From Boesenbergia rotunda (Eukaryota > Streptophyta > Magnoliopsida > Zingiberales > Zingiberaceae): a DNA stretch of 64,000 nucleotides. The stretch is from NCBI GenBank assembly GCA_024364735.1, contig JAGFNQ010000714.1, positions 40,694 through 104,693 on the forward strand, in the 5' to 3' direction. The position numbers and the translations under genes are program-made. The notes beneath the pieces are model-generated. The model made no database searches and was not told the DNA's origin. It worked only from the letters and a program-made list of their open reading frames with translations. Below, one piece after another: positions 34,661-45,580 of this stretch (position 1 is its first letter; the number at the start of each line of letters is the position of its first letter).

Positions 34661-34955
34661 GATTCCTTTAAAAACAAATATAAACCGATTAATTTATTTA
34701 TAAAAGAAACTTATTATTTCGGTATAGAAATTTATAGATTTTATTTGGTAACTTATTACTTCATCAAATATTTATTATGAAGTAAAATATCAGATAAATT
34801 TAGTAGTAAGACCGATAATTTTTAAGCTACGAAGTTTAAAATGAAATTTACTTTATCAAATTTAGTACCGAAGTTGATTAACATGTATTACTTCGTTAAA
34901 AGATTTCGCCGAAGTAATCTGTGGCGAAGTCTATTCTTGATTTTTTCACATAGTA
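34661..34955. other. CACTA-like element, right end
   Basis: Subterminal GAAGTA/TACTTC motifs about every 20-30 bases, then the right inverted repeat ending CACATAGTA. Confidence 0.65.
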
Positions 34956-35236
34956 CCTTTTGTACTCAGATAGCGTCCGAAGTGTTGTGGTGAGGTTTCT
35001 CCACCCACAAGGAGCGACAAAGTTAGGCGGAGGTTATCCGGGGCGTGATCCACCGACAGATTCTTGGATTAGTCACCCATCCGAGGTGGATACCAAGTAA
35101 ATCTTCCGTGTTAGCATTGGTTAGTATTTGTTTAATTATTTTTATTGTATATTCCGCTGTGCAACTAACCGTGTAGGAAGAAAGGGGTTCGAAAAGTGCT
35201 ATTCAACCCCCCTCTAGCAACGCAAGCGATCTATCA
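34956..35236 (+). repeat. Copia-B 3' LTR, second part
   Basis: Continues the LTR from TTTTGTACTCAGATAGCG to GCGATCTATCA and is followed by the ACAGG duplication. It matches 4200-4479 of the 5' LTR. Confidence 0.92.
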
Positions 35237-35900
35237 ACAGGCGCCTCAATGAAGCTAGGCGCTCCTATTGACTCAGGCGCCTGAATGAATCAGGCGCCCC
35301 CATCAATACAGGTGCCCTATATGGCAGTTTTTATCAGCTCGCGAAGTTCGCGATTTGGATGAACCTTTGACCGCTTATGAGGCGCCCCATAGCATCACGG
35401 GCGCCCTAGACAAGACTATAAAAGGGGCTTCGACCCCTCAACTCAAGACACAACTCCCGAGATCATTCTGAGTCTTCTGACTGACGACAAAGCGCTAACG
35501 GCGAATCTCTGCGACCAAGGAAGCTCCGGGAGGAAGTGCGCGACACTTCGGAGTTCCAGATCGGCCGAGTCTTCGACTCATTCTTGTTTGGTTTGAATTT
35601 ACAATTCTGCAATTATTTCTTTACATCTTTTGATTGCAATTTGTGCACTGTAAGACGGGTTTCTCCGCCTCCGGAAAGTCCGGAAAGGAGACCATTAGTG
35701 GACGGGCGTTCCCGTGCTTAGGCCTTGGATGTACTGACCCTGGGGGGTTGGGAACCAAGTAAAAAATCCCGTGTGTACTTCATTCTGCTATTAACTCTGT
35801 CTCTAGAACGAACCTCGAAAGTCAACGAAACGATGAATTTCCGCAAGAAGATTTTACGGTCGATATTCACCCCCCCTCTATTAACAGCATTGGTCCAACA
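35237..35900 (+). repeat. Copia-A 5' LTR, second part
   Basis: Starts with the second ACAGG and continues the Copia-A LTR as in 44759-45443. It contains GGCGCC-type motifs (35241-35400), CTATAAAAG at 35416-35424, the CTCCGCCTCCGGAAAG block, the CCCCCCTCTATT block, and ends CCAACA at 35900. Confidence 0.92.
35241..35424 (+). promoter_or_regulatory. Copia-A U3 promoter: GGCGCC array and TATA box
   Basis: Repeated AGGCGCC(T/C) motifs with short AT spacers run up to CTATAAAAGGGGCTTCGACC (35416-35435). The same TATA context occurs in Copia-C. Only position and resemblance support promoter function. Confidence 0.6.
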
Positions 35901-35902
35901 AG

Positions 35903-35914
35903 TGGTATCAGAGC
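35903..35914 (+). other. Copia-A primer-binding site (initiator tRNA-Met)
   Basis: TGGTATCAGAGC two bases after the 5' LTR. Confidence 0.92.
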
Positions 35915-36007
35915 CTGGATGCTCTTCACTGGACTAACAGCCGATAGAGCAAAGACGCCAGGAGTTGAGGGGGAGCCCAGGGGTGAATCAGGTATAATTT
36001 ATTTTAA

Positions 36008-37126
36008 ATGTCAGTTTTTAAATTACATATTACATGCTTTAAGTGTAGGGAGAGAGGGCACTACAAAAATCAGTGCCCTACTCGCAAGACTCAGTCTACA
36101 TCACCGGCGGCAAAGGAAGTACCAGCGCCCGAAGTCCGGAGGAACAAGGATCATATCAAATGCTTCAAATGCGAAAAGTACGAACATTACAAAAATGAGT
36201 GTCCGACAAAGGTACGCAAAATTTACATTCCGAAATATTTTCAAATTCCTACACTATCCTATGTAGATAATTTAGTTAATTTTTCTAAAAAACTAAACAT
36301 TGTGAATAATCAAGTCAATATTCTGCATGACCAATTACAAAATATAGATAATATTAAAATATCAGAAATCAACTATTTAATCCATAATGTTAATTCGATA
36401 ATTTCTGAAATTAATTTTGATAAAATTAATTCTGAAATTAATTCTGTAATTAATCTTAATATTGATTCTGAAATTAGTCTTAATGATAATTTTGAAATTC
36501 TTAAGGATAATCCTGAAATTAATTTTGAAATTTTTAAGGATAATCCTGAAATTAATTTTGAAACTCGTAAGGATAATCCTAAAATTAATTTTGAAATTCT
36601 TAAGGTTAATCCTGAAATTAATTTTGAAATTCTTAAGAATAATCCTGAAATTAATTTTGAAACTCTTAAGGATAATCCTGAAATTAATTTTGAAATTATT
36701 AAAGATAATCCTAAAATTAACTCTGAAATTCTTAAGGATAATTTTGAAATTTAATCTGAAAATGTAAATAATAATTCTGAAATTAATTCTGAAAACTTAG
36801 AGATTAATCCTGAAAATATTAAAGATATTTCTGAGGATAAGGACGATTTTTCTGAGGATATTCTTGAGGATATTAAAGATAATACTGAAGATAACTTTGA
36901 GGATATTGAAAATTCTTTAGACAATAATTTAATTATTTTCTTGGATAATTTCGATAACTATTATAAAACATTAACTAATTGCCCAAATTACTTCACCTAC
37001 TATGAAGATATAGAAGGATATGATGAGGAGGAAATTGAATTTTCTAGGATTAAGGCTTTAGTTAATAAAGTTCACAAAAAGTCAAACAAAACAAAATTGT
37101 TAGAAAAAAAAGGAAAAATTGAATAA
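36008..37126 (+). pseudogene. Copia-A gag-like protein: two zinc knuckles and an acidic Asn-rich tail
   Basis: ATG 36008 opens a frame with two CCHC knuckles, CFKCRERGHYKNQC near residue 10 and CFKCEKYEHYKNEC near residue 51 (the glycine before the second His is Glu here). A region rich in Asn, Ile, Ser and Glu follows, with 11-residue repeats. A TAA at 36752-36754 interrupts, but the same frame continues to 37126 with an acidic stretch and a FDNYYKTLTNCPNYFTYYEDIE segment that is conserved in Copia-C. The shell-forming N-terminal gag domain seen in Copia-B is absent. It probably binds nucleic acid; no enzymatic domain follows. Confidence 0.7.
36490..36752 (+). repeat. 33-bp coding tandem repeat (11-residue unit)
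   Basis: About eight units of 33 bases encode variants of KDNPEINFEIL. The unit is a multiple of three, so the frame is kept. In Copia-C the same protein region has looser INSDN-type repeats instead, so the array varies between family members. Confidence 0.85.
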
Positions 37127-37559
37127 AGCAGAAATAGTAAATGAATCAGAAATTTTCAAAATAATGAAAATGATGAAATTAAACACACAACTATTAATTA
37201 ATCATTTCAACCTTAATTATCCAACCTTAATAAATCTTTAATTATTTCAACATCCACTACTAGAATTTTTGCATTCAACAACACATAATCGATAACGGTT
37301 TTTTGATAAAGTGTTGTCTTATGTCAATTTAACAACAGTTTTAGTATTAACCGTTGTTGTTGTTGGTCTGTATACGTAAAAAGACAACAGTAATAACAAA
37401 ATGTTGTCGTATGTATACTCAACGACAACAGTTATAAAATAACTGTTGCCTATAGGCGGGATTTACAACAACTGATGTGATAAACTGTTGTCTATTATGT
37501 CAATAGACAACAGTTATATTAAACTGTTGTTGTTGTATTGTTGTGCTGTTCAAGCAATA

Positions 37560-38200
37560 AACAAAATCAACGGTGGATATCCAACTGCAAAAAACCCCCC
37601 TCCTCACACAAACCCCTCGCAGCCACGAGTCGACGCTTCTCCCCCTTCTTCATCGCCCGAGTCCAAGGAAGCCCCGAGAGCGGCGCTTCCTTTCACCCTC
37701 GCGAGGTGAGCCCCGACTCCTCTCGCTCTCTTCTTCTTCATCACGCAAGCAAGGAGGCGACGCCTCCTCACTTACCTTTTCTTCTTCCTCGATCGCGTGC
37801 CCTAGCTACTGACGCCCAGGCAAGCAGTACCCTGCGTCAACACCGCATCTTCATCGCTAGCTACGACAGGCGAATTGCTCCTTCCCGGCTGAGTGTCACT
37901 GCCAGTGGCCCTCCTAGTGAGTTGAGATCGCTATTGATTGTTTTTGATACCGTGAGTTGGAGCTAACCTAGTCCTCTTCCTAGGGATTTCAGGAAATTAG
38001 GGCTCTTGCATGTGGCTGGGTTTCTTCTGATCGAAACAGAAAGGGGCAGACGAAAGCTTGGTGTGTGGGTTTTCAGGTAAGGCTTGGTTGTGATCTTCAT
38101 TCTTGGATGTTTCCCTTTGGATTCCCAAACTTGTACGTGAGCTCTATTAGATTCCCAAATTGCATTAGCTAGGTTTAGTTGAGCTTTGATCATTTCTTTT
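37560..38200 (+). other. GC-rich captured segment, possible promoter/5' exon
   Basis: This stretch stands out by high C and G content. It contains short open frames and a CTCGCGAG followed by GTGAGC, which looks like an exon end with donor site. It may be the 5' UTR or first exon of the captured gene or of a second source gene. No protein domain is visible. Confidence 0.4.
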
Positions 38201-38312
38201 ATGTAGGAATTCCTTTGAGCCTATCCTAACTTTTATAAGCGTATTTTTTTTTTTTGCCATTTTTTACTAAAATTATTTTGTTTTCCCATAACTCTTTCTT
38301 TTACCATCACAG

Positions 38313-39572
38313 CAAAATTATACTATTTTAAGTGAAGCTGACATAAGGCTGCGCCAAGAAGAAGACACAAGTAGGATATCAACTGTGCTTTCGATACCAA
38401 AATCTGAAGCATGCATTCTTCTACGCCATTATAACTGGTAATGAATATCTTTGTTGCTTTTCCTAATGTTTCTTTCCAAATGTTCCAAACTTAAACTTTA
38501 GATTGCCAATGCTCCCATTAAAAGCAACAAAGATTATGTGTATTATTGTCAATTTTGAGCTGCATCTTTCATCTGTGTTTTGTGAAAATTCAATATTCTT
38601 GTTCCCATGTATGATGTGTCTGTGATTAAGACACTTCATCTTGAACTAAACATCCATTATCAATTGGGCGGATCCTACTTGATTTTATTGGTCACAAAAA
38701 TAAATTATCAATAGCATGTTAACTTTTAAACTGTTCCTCTGACATTTTTATCTTTTAAAGTAATATTAGACTTAACTTAATCTCTCCCAGTATTAACTTT
38801 TCACTTCAAGAGTAATGATGGAAGCCTAATCTATCTCTTTAATTTTTAACTTAATCTCACAAGTCAATTTGAGGGCTGAGACAAGAAAAATCATATTGTC
38901 ATTTGAAGATTGTCACCATCTTCATCTTTTGAGGATATCTTGCTTGTAGATCCTCATGAACTACAATCCATTTATCACCAACTTCATTATTAAGCTCCTC
39001 AATCATTGTAATAGTACTATTGTCTTCATTATATTTGCCCAATGTCTTTTCATTCTTTTATGAGACTCTATTTTTATATAGCAAGTTGGGCATATACAAT
39101 ATCAATGCTCTAGTTTGAAGTGAGTGATAGAATTGTATTTATTAGTGTTTATGTGATATATATTTTTCATCACAAACACTTCTATTTTGTAACTTCTTAG
39201 ACCTCAATTATTCATCTGGCTATTTATTGCTTGCACAGGAGTGTTAGTCGGGTACATGATGAATGGTTTGCAAATGAAGACAATGTTCGAAAGGTTGTTG
39301 GTTTGCTGGAAAAGCCAAGTGAAATGCAGAATACTAGAGAAGTAAGAGAAGTTGAGCAATTTTTATTATTTCTTTTAGTAATTGTCTATTCAGGGTAGAT
39401 TTTGGCTATTGAATGTACAGGTTCAATTATTTTTAACTTACCTTTTGCTCACTAGTCTGGATCATTTTCTTTTTGTGGCAGCTTACATGTGGAATTTATT
39501 TTGAAAACTATCCTCGTGACAGGATGACTTCTGCTGCTTGTGGTCATCCTTTTTGCCGCACTTGTTGGAGAG
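38313..39572 (+). pseudogene. ARIADNE-like RBR E3 ubiquitin ligase fragment (captured exons with introns)
   Basis: Three exon-like blocks with proper GT-AG borders encode the N-terminal part of a plant ARIADNE protein. The first is 38313-38437 (NYTILSEADIRLRQEED, then ACILLRHYNW), the second 39239-39341 (SVSRVHDEWFANEDNVRKVV, then LLEKP), the third 39482-39572 (the beginning of RING1). Intact family members continue through RING1, IBR and RING2 to transfer ubiquitin; here these are missing. The second zinc-binding Cys of RING1 is Tyr (CGIYFENY instead of CGICFENY). The retained introns show capture from genomic DNA. A further GT-AG-like piece at about 40586 is unassigned. Confidence 0.85.
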
Positions 39573-41343
39573 GTAAGTATTGTTCCATGGGAAGTCATAG
39601 TTATATAGCTTTGTGTACTGGTCTCCTAGTTTCTTCCTCCTTTCATATAATTTTGTACCATAAGTTTCTCTTTGATTTTAAGCTAAAGTTTATTGCTAAT
39701 GTACACTGATGTCATTCCCTTGTCCATGCCTTCTTATTCTGTAGTTTTCATTACTGATGATACTTGAACATCTTATTCTGGATCTTACAGCATATACCTT
39801 TGAGTTTGTAAGCATCATATTTCTTTCTAGTTATGAACTCAACATATGTCAAATTGTTTTGAAAATAGAACAAGGAAATTCCATACTTACTGTTTTCAAG
39901 TCTGGTGGTCACATTGCCTGTACTTCTATGAGCGCTTGTGTCATCTCTGATTTCTATCCATCCTGGATAAAGGTTATGTGCAATTGGTATCTAGTATCGT
40001 ATCATACTAACTAGGCAGCATGTGGATAATGATGGTAATAGTAGAATCTTATTTTTTAGGACTATAAAAACTAATAATAGACTGATAGTACACATGTTCT
40101 TGGTAAGTTATTCTCAGAGGCAACACATTTCCTTGTTTTTTTAAATAACAATTCATTCTTTAAGAAACTTCCTACAAAACAAACTATCTTCTACATTGAC
40201 ACCACAACCCTTAAAGCAAACTTAGCAACCATACGTGCTTCCCTATTCCTACTCCTAGGGGCATGAAACGAACTACCTGGCCTGCCCCATCATTCTATTG
40301 TCCTCCACTAAATACACAACATATCTTTTTTGTCAGATATTTAATATGGTCGTCTGAGTATTTTCCTTGAAAAGTGGTTGCAAGACTGTAAATGTCTAGA
40401 TAAGCCAAGCTAGCAGTTTCCTTATAATTACAAGTGCTGATACATGCATATCTTTTTTGTTTGTTTGTTTGTTAGTTTGTTATTTTTGTTGTTTGTTGAT
40501 ACATATCTTCATGGATCATTTTTTATTGGACATATGCATTTAATAGAATAACTAATTAGAGTGTTTGTTCTCTTTTTTCCAGTTGCAGGGACTTGTTCGT
40601 GATCATGTTCGAAGACCATTAATCTAACCTTCCAAGCTATAATTTTTGTGATTTGAACTTCATTGTAAGTTTAGTTGGGTCAGAATTAAATATAATTTGA
40701 ACTCTTGTAATTTGGGTCAGAAGATACTTTAGTGGTTTCGTATGTAGAAAGGTTTTTGGACAGAAGATACTTTTGTGGTTTCGTCTGTAGAAAGGTTGTG
40801 GTGGATCTTTATTGTAAATATGTTGATGATGTTTGATATATATAGTTTTTGTTTCGAGGTTAAATTATTGTCTTTTAATTGAAAATATAATGGAAATATT
40901 TTTGTTTCGAGGTTTATCACTGTTGTCATTGATAAACGACAACACAGTCATAAACTGTTGTCGAATATAATAAAAGACAACGGTGAATTCGGTATACGAC
41001 AACAGTTAAACACCGTTGTTAAAACTCATCTAAACGACAACAGTGAAAACCCTAAACGACAACAGTGATAAACTGTTGTTATTGATATACGACAACGGTT
41101 AATAAAACTGTTGTCGAATATAATAAAAGACAACAGTGAAAAACTATTATGAAAATGTTGTCGAATGTGATATACGACAACAGTGGAAAACTGTTGTCAA
41201 ACTGTTGTCGAATGTGATATACGACAACAGTGATTCACTGTTGTCGTAGACCCCCCCTTTAACAACATGACCTTTAACAACAGTGGTATTTGGCATACGA
41301 CAACAGTGATTCACTGTTGTTGAAGGCATTTTTTCTAGTAGTG

Positions 41344-44015
41344 ATCAATTAATTCTTAATTAATTTAACTTCAATTAATTCTTAATTAATTCAACGTCAA
41401 TTAATTCTTAATTAATTCAACCTCAATTAATTCTTAATTAATTTAACTTCAATTAAATCTTAATTAATTCAACATCAATTAATTCTCAATTAATTTAACT
41501 TCAATTAAACCTTGATTAATTCAACTTCAATTAATTAATTCTTAATCAATTTAATTAAATCTTAATTAATTCAACTTAAATCCAATTAATTCTAAAATAA
41601 CTTAAACTGCAACCAAATAAAATCCTACACAACTGAAACCCCTAACTGAATAACAAAGATGTCAAAGTGGGTTGGCATATTCGCTGGTTCACACGACATG
41701 TATCAAATCAGAAATTTGATACATTATTAGAAACGTAAATAAAATGATTGAATTGTTTGATTCATGCATAATTGTCATGTCATGCATCTAATATTCCTTT
41801 AAAATTTATGTCATGTCATTCATGTTTAATTTATGCATGATTTAGAACGGTTATAGGAAAAAGAATAGTTGAAACATGAACAACTTAGTATTAGGTGGAG
41901 GTGAGATGATAGTACGTTAGGGAAGCCCTTCTAATAAGGTCAAGTAAGGTAAGGCGTACCCTACTTGGTCTGTTTAGTCTGGTGGAACTAGTCGAAGCTA
42001 CCAATCCAAAACCTAAGTTAGTTAGACCAAAATTTTTCAAGAAGTAATTTGAAAATGAATTTTCGATAAAAGGTTTTGTCAAGGAAAGGGTTGTTGCTCC
42101 AATAATGCTACGACCAAAGAATGCCTCTGTGCCTCGCCAAGACCTGGAAGCCAATTATCGAAAATCAAATTCACTTTACTACCTGATAAATTTGAATCTA
42201 ACACAAGTTTCAACTAAATCTTAGATTTAACAATAAATTAAGAAGAATGACTCAAGCATCTCACAATACACCCATAAGACAACCATGCTTACTGTATTGA
42301 GACATCTAAAATGGGTGAGATGTTAAGGACTAATAAATTGAAAAATATTTTTCAAAATTATTTTCCAAAATTCTTAGAATATTTTTCTAAAAATATATTT
42401 TCAAAATAGTGCTTTAACATAATAATATTTTTATGGATTTCATGTTTGTCTGATTGTTTATACATATTATACATTTTCAAAATTATATCCTTTGAAAAAT
42501 TGTTTGACCTATACAATTAGACACAAGCCTCTTAGGTCAACACTAAAGTTCCATAAGGCACTTAGATAGAGTCAAACGGTGTTGGATACAGGGGAAGTGT
42601 TTTTTTTATCTTTCTTGAAATTTGTGCTTTAATTACTATCACTTATGGTTTTCGAAAACTGTGCCAGACAAAATACCGTCATTTCAAAATTTGTTTTTTT
42701 TAATACTCATTTTTTAAAATATCAATATTTCAAATTGCATTCTAAACATTGTGCTTATTTCTCTTTTGATCTTGATAAACCCTAAAGACACAGAAGAAAG
42801 TCTACCTCATGATCTACAAGAACTCCTAAGATTGTGTTAAATTTAGGGAAAGTCTAAGTCAAAAGAAGATTTTTTGACAAGTATTTTTCAAAATTATTTT
42901 TGAAATTATTAGATAATTCTTTTGGACTAAAACCAAACCCTAAAGACTCAGAGGAAGAGTACTTGTGGTCAACAAGCTTCCTAGGACTGGGTCAAGTTTA
43001 GGGGGAGGTCAAACAGAAAGAATTATTAAACATTTTAAACTAATATGATTTCATGCACTGTATTTTTTAAATCCTCCTGAAAACATAAGGGAGTTTGTTT
43101 AAATACTGTCATTTTTTATGAAAATATGATACTATCACTTTCAATTTTTTTTTGTTTATAAAATTCTTTTGGATAATAATATTTACTTGAGTTTGAAGAA
43201 TTTCCAGGACACATAGGGAAATGTCCTTGTAGTTAATAAGGTTTCTTAGGATTGTGTCAGACTGGAAAAGAAACCAAGTCAAGTAAAATATTATGTTTTC
43301 AAATATCCTTCAAAAATGCATAATATCTTTTGAAAATACTTACATTTTTTGAAAAGCTCAACATATTTTTCAATAGTACTTGCCTCAAACTTAATATCTC
43401 TCAAAGTAAAAGTTTTTGTACAATATTTTTCAAAGTATTCTTTTAAAATGCAAAAATCTCTAAGTGAAATATTTTTTTTAAAAAAAGTGCATATTTTTCT
43501 AAGGAAAAATCATTTGAGTATGCAATTCTTTTTGAAAAATCTTTCTCAATAGAAAGTTTTTTTTTCAAGGCAATATTTTTTTAAGTGGAAAATTTTCTAA
43601 GTTTTCTGAAATTATGAAATTTGTTTAATGCACAATACTTTTCAAAATGTAATTTTCTGGTGCAATTGTTCTTGTTAACTAGCTCTCTGCTATGATTTCA
43701 AAGATTTATACTAAATACTTTCAAAATGAAATTTTTTTCATTATTGGTGCAAGGATGTTTTTGTCATTTTTTGATGTATGACAAAGGGGGAGAGTATGCT
43801 TAAGTTAGATTTTTTTTCTCTTTCCAAAGGATCAAAATGAAATCAAAATGCTTTTTCAAAAAGAGGGAGAGTGAAATTAAGTTAGAAATTTTTCCTATTT
43901 TTCCCCAAAGGATCAAAATGTATTTTCAAAACTTAGATCATTTTTTTTTCATTTGATCCCAAGGGTTACAATTTAGCCCTTTCAACCAATCTAACTTAAG
44001 ATATTGTCAAACATC
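41344..44015 (+). other. Copia-A 3' internal region, non-coding
   Basis: It begins with an AATTAATTCTTAATTAATT-type repeat (41346-41600), then a segment collinear with Copia-C (41640-42200, including an AAAGTGGGTTGGCATATTCG stretch and a CCTCGCCAAGACCTGG stretch). Then come about 1.8 kb of very AT-rich sequence with recurring phrases such as TAAACCCTAAAGAC and TTTAGGGGGAGGTC. A short frame conserved in Copia-C (59991-60188) is broken here. No pol domains. Confidence 0.6.
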
Positions 44016-44029
44016 AAAAAGGGGGAGAT
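44016..44029 (+). other. Copia-A polypurine tract
   Basis: AAAAAGGGGGAGA directly before the 3' LTR; the standard position of the plus-strand primer. Confidence 0.9.
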
Positions 44030-45443
44030 TGTTGGTGCAAGATGTATCAGTGATGTCCTCCTCTAGGTGTTTCAATGTTTGACAATATGCTTAAGTCAAT
44101 GATACATTGAACAAGGGAAGGGTAGTCAAGAAAATTGGACCAAAGTGAACCAAAGTCCTAGTTATCCTAGGCACGAAGTCCTGGTTCGAACAATTGGGCA
44201 CTAAGTCCTGATTATGGATTGAGCACTAAGTCCTGACCAAGGGTTGGGCACGAAGACCTGGTTCGAGGAATTGGGCACTAAGTCTTGGCCGAGGGTTGGG
44301 CACCGAAGACCTGGTTCGAGGAATTGGGCACGAAGTCCTGGCCGAGGGTTGGGCACCGAAGTCCTGGACCTAGGGTTTGGGCACGAAGTCTTGGTCCGAG
44401 GGATTGAGCAACTTAGCTGAGCGATGACTAAGGATATAAGTAGAGGCGAGTCGAGGTTCAGACGTCTCGAGATCCGAGAGTATCGAAGGCTAAGTAAAAG
44501 TCCACCTGAATGGATTGGGTGGCAACCGTCTCTTGAGAGGAGTTGGTTGAAGGCGCGTTCCCGGGGGTGGGAACGTGCGTCGGTTCGACCTAAGGTTTCG
44601 TGGAAATCTGAAGTCAGAACCAAGTCCTTAAGGTTAAGATTATCTACTTGTTTGTCTTGTGTTTGTGTATCTCGCAGGTACCTAAAACTGAAGAGAAAGT
44701 AAGCAAACAAACATAAAGAGGTTGAAAAACAGCTTCCCGGGCGCCCCCATTGATACAGGCGCCTCAATGAAGCTAGGCGCCCCTATTGACTCAGGCGCCT
44801 GAATGAATCAGGCGCCCCCATCAATACAGGCGTCCTATATTGCAGTTTTTATCAGCTCGCGAAGTTCGTGATTTGGATGAACCTTTGACCGCTTATGAGG
44901 CGCCCCATAGCATCACGAGCGCCCTAGACAAGACTATAAAAGGGGCTTCGACCCCTCAACTCAAGACACAACTTCCGAGATCATTCTGAGTCTTCTGACT
45001 GACGACAAAGCGCTAACGGCGAAGCTCTGCGACCAAGGAAGCTCCAGGAGGAAGTGCGCGACACTTCGGAGTTCCAGATCGGCCGAGTCTTCGACTCATT
45101 CTTGTTTGGTTTGAATTTACAATTCTGGAATTATTTCTTTACATCTTTTGATTGTAATTTGTGCACTGTAGGATGAGTTTCTCCGCCTCCGGAAAGTCTG
45201 GAAAGGAGACCATTAGTGGACGGGCGTTCCCGTGCTTAGGCCTTGGATGTACTGACCCTGGGGGGTTGGGAACCAAGTAAAAAATCCCGTGTGCACTTCA
45301 TTGTTTGTTCGTTCTTTTTGTTTTCTGCTGCTACTAACTCTGTCTCTAGAACGAACCTCGAATGTCAACGAAACGATGAATTTCCGCGAGAAGATTTTAC
45401 GGTCAATATTCACCCCCCCTCTATCGACGACACCGGTCCAATA
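44030..45443 (+). repeat. Copia-A 3' LTR (uninterrupted)
   Basis: It runs from TGTTGGTGCAAGATGTATCA to CCAATA. It contains the 53-bp tandem units (44165-44400), the GGCGCC array (44736-44825), CTATAAAAG (44934-44942) and the CCCCCCTCTATCG end block. It is 1414 bases long and is the reference for the broken 5' LTR. Confidence 0.93.
44736..44942 (+). promoter_or_regulatory. Copia-A 3' LTR GGCGCC array and TATA box
   Basis: Intact version of the array that is split in the 5' LTR: GGCGCC-type motifs at spacings of about 15-20 bases, then CTATAAAAG. Confidence 0.6.
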
Positions 45444-45573
45444 GTTAGGTCGGAATCCCTTCAGGCTGCTCGTCGGTGATACGATATTCCGGTAGACTGG
45501 GAGTTGAGGGCCCCTGCCTCAGGTTAATCGCTGTAACAACTTGTGAAGATTTTTATACTTTCTTTCTGGGACA
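45444..45573 (-). repeat. Tat 3' LTR, right part
   Basis: After the second GTTAG (45444-45448) the Tat LTR resumes and ends CTTTCTGGGACA at 45573, i.e. TGTCCCAGAAAG on the minus strand, the inverted complement of the other LTR tip. Further into the element a minus-strand purine tract (AAAAGGGGGGATAGGGA, about 45589-45605) is a candidate polypurine tract. On the plus strand the segment holds the end of antisense exon 1. Confidence 0.8.
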
Positions 45574-45580
45574 ACTAGAG

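Larger units (their letters stand above)
15428..34955. mobile_element. CACTA-like DNA transposon with Ulp1-type gene, interrupted by Athila
   Basis: The ends are inverted repeats TACTATGTGAAAA (15428-15440) and TTTTCACATAGTA (ending 34955), close to a CACTATGTGAAAA consensus with C-to-T at both tips. Subterminal regions (15428-15880 and 34690-34950) are dense in GAAGTA/TACTTC motifs on both strands, as in En/Spm elements. Taking out the Athila insertion leaves about 4.4 kb. The interior carries a decayed Ulp1-like (C48) protease gene, a domain known from some plant CACTA and MULE elements. The flanking target duplication is only approximate (GTC or TC versus CC), so superfamily assignment rests on the termini and gene. 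Confidence 0.65.
3515..35236 (+). mobile_element. Copia-B: Ty1/copia-type element with accessory gene and nested insertions
   Basis: TSD ACAGG at 3510-3514 and 35237-35241. The 5' LTR is 3515-4479 and the 3' LTR is 14734-15427 plus about 34956-35236. A tRNA-Met primer site is at 4482 and a purine tract at 14720. The interior encodes a gag with two zinc knuckles (split by a LINE) and a second gene (12133-13426) with its own upstream TATA box. No pol domains are present. The gag with coiled-coil extension and the GGGAGAGATTG tract are compatible with the Sirevirus group, but lineage is a guess without pol. Confidence 0.88.
37255..41343 (+). mobile_element. Non-autonomous CACTA element carrying captured gene sequence
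   Basis: It starts CACTACTAGAA (37255) and ends TTCTAGTAGTG (41343), perfect CACTA termini, with a 3-bp TSD ATC on both sides (37252-37254, 41344-41346). Subterminal regions (37285-37540 and 40920-41335) are filled with ACAACAGT/ACTGTTGT motifs on both strands. There is no transposase. The 4.1-kb interior holds a GC-rich segment and spliced ARIADNE-like exons, making it a gene-capturing (Pack-type) element. It sits in the Copia-A interior. Confidence 0.9.
2810..45443 (+). mobile_element. Copia-A: non-autonomous Ty1/copia retrotransposon with nested insertions
   Basis: The 5-bp TSD GTTAG is present at 2805-2809 and 45444-45448. The 5' LTR is split (2810-3514 and 35242-35900), a primer site for initiator tRNA-Met follows at 35903, a purine tract precedes the 3' LTR at 44016, and the 3' LTR is 44030-45443. 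The 3' end reads ATA where the 5' LTR reads ACA, a C-to-T change. The interior holds only a zinc-knuckle gag-like ORF and long AT-rich sequence; there is no protease, integrase, reverse transcriptase or RNase H. By eye the two LTRs differ at several percent of positions, so the insertion is not recent. Confidence 0.9.
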
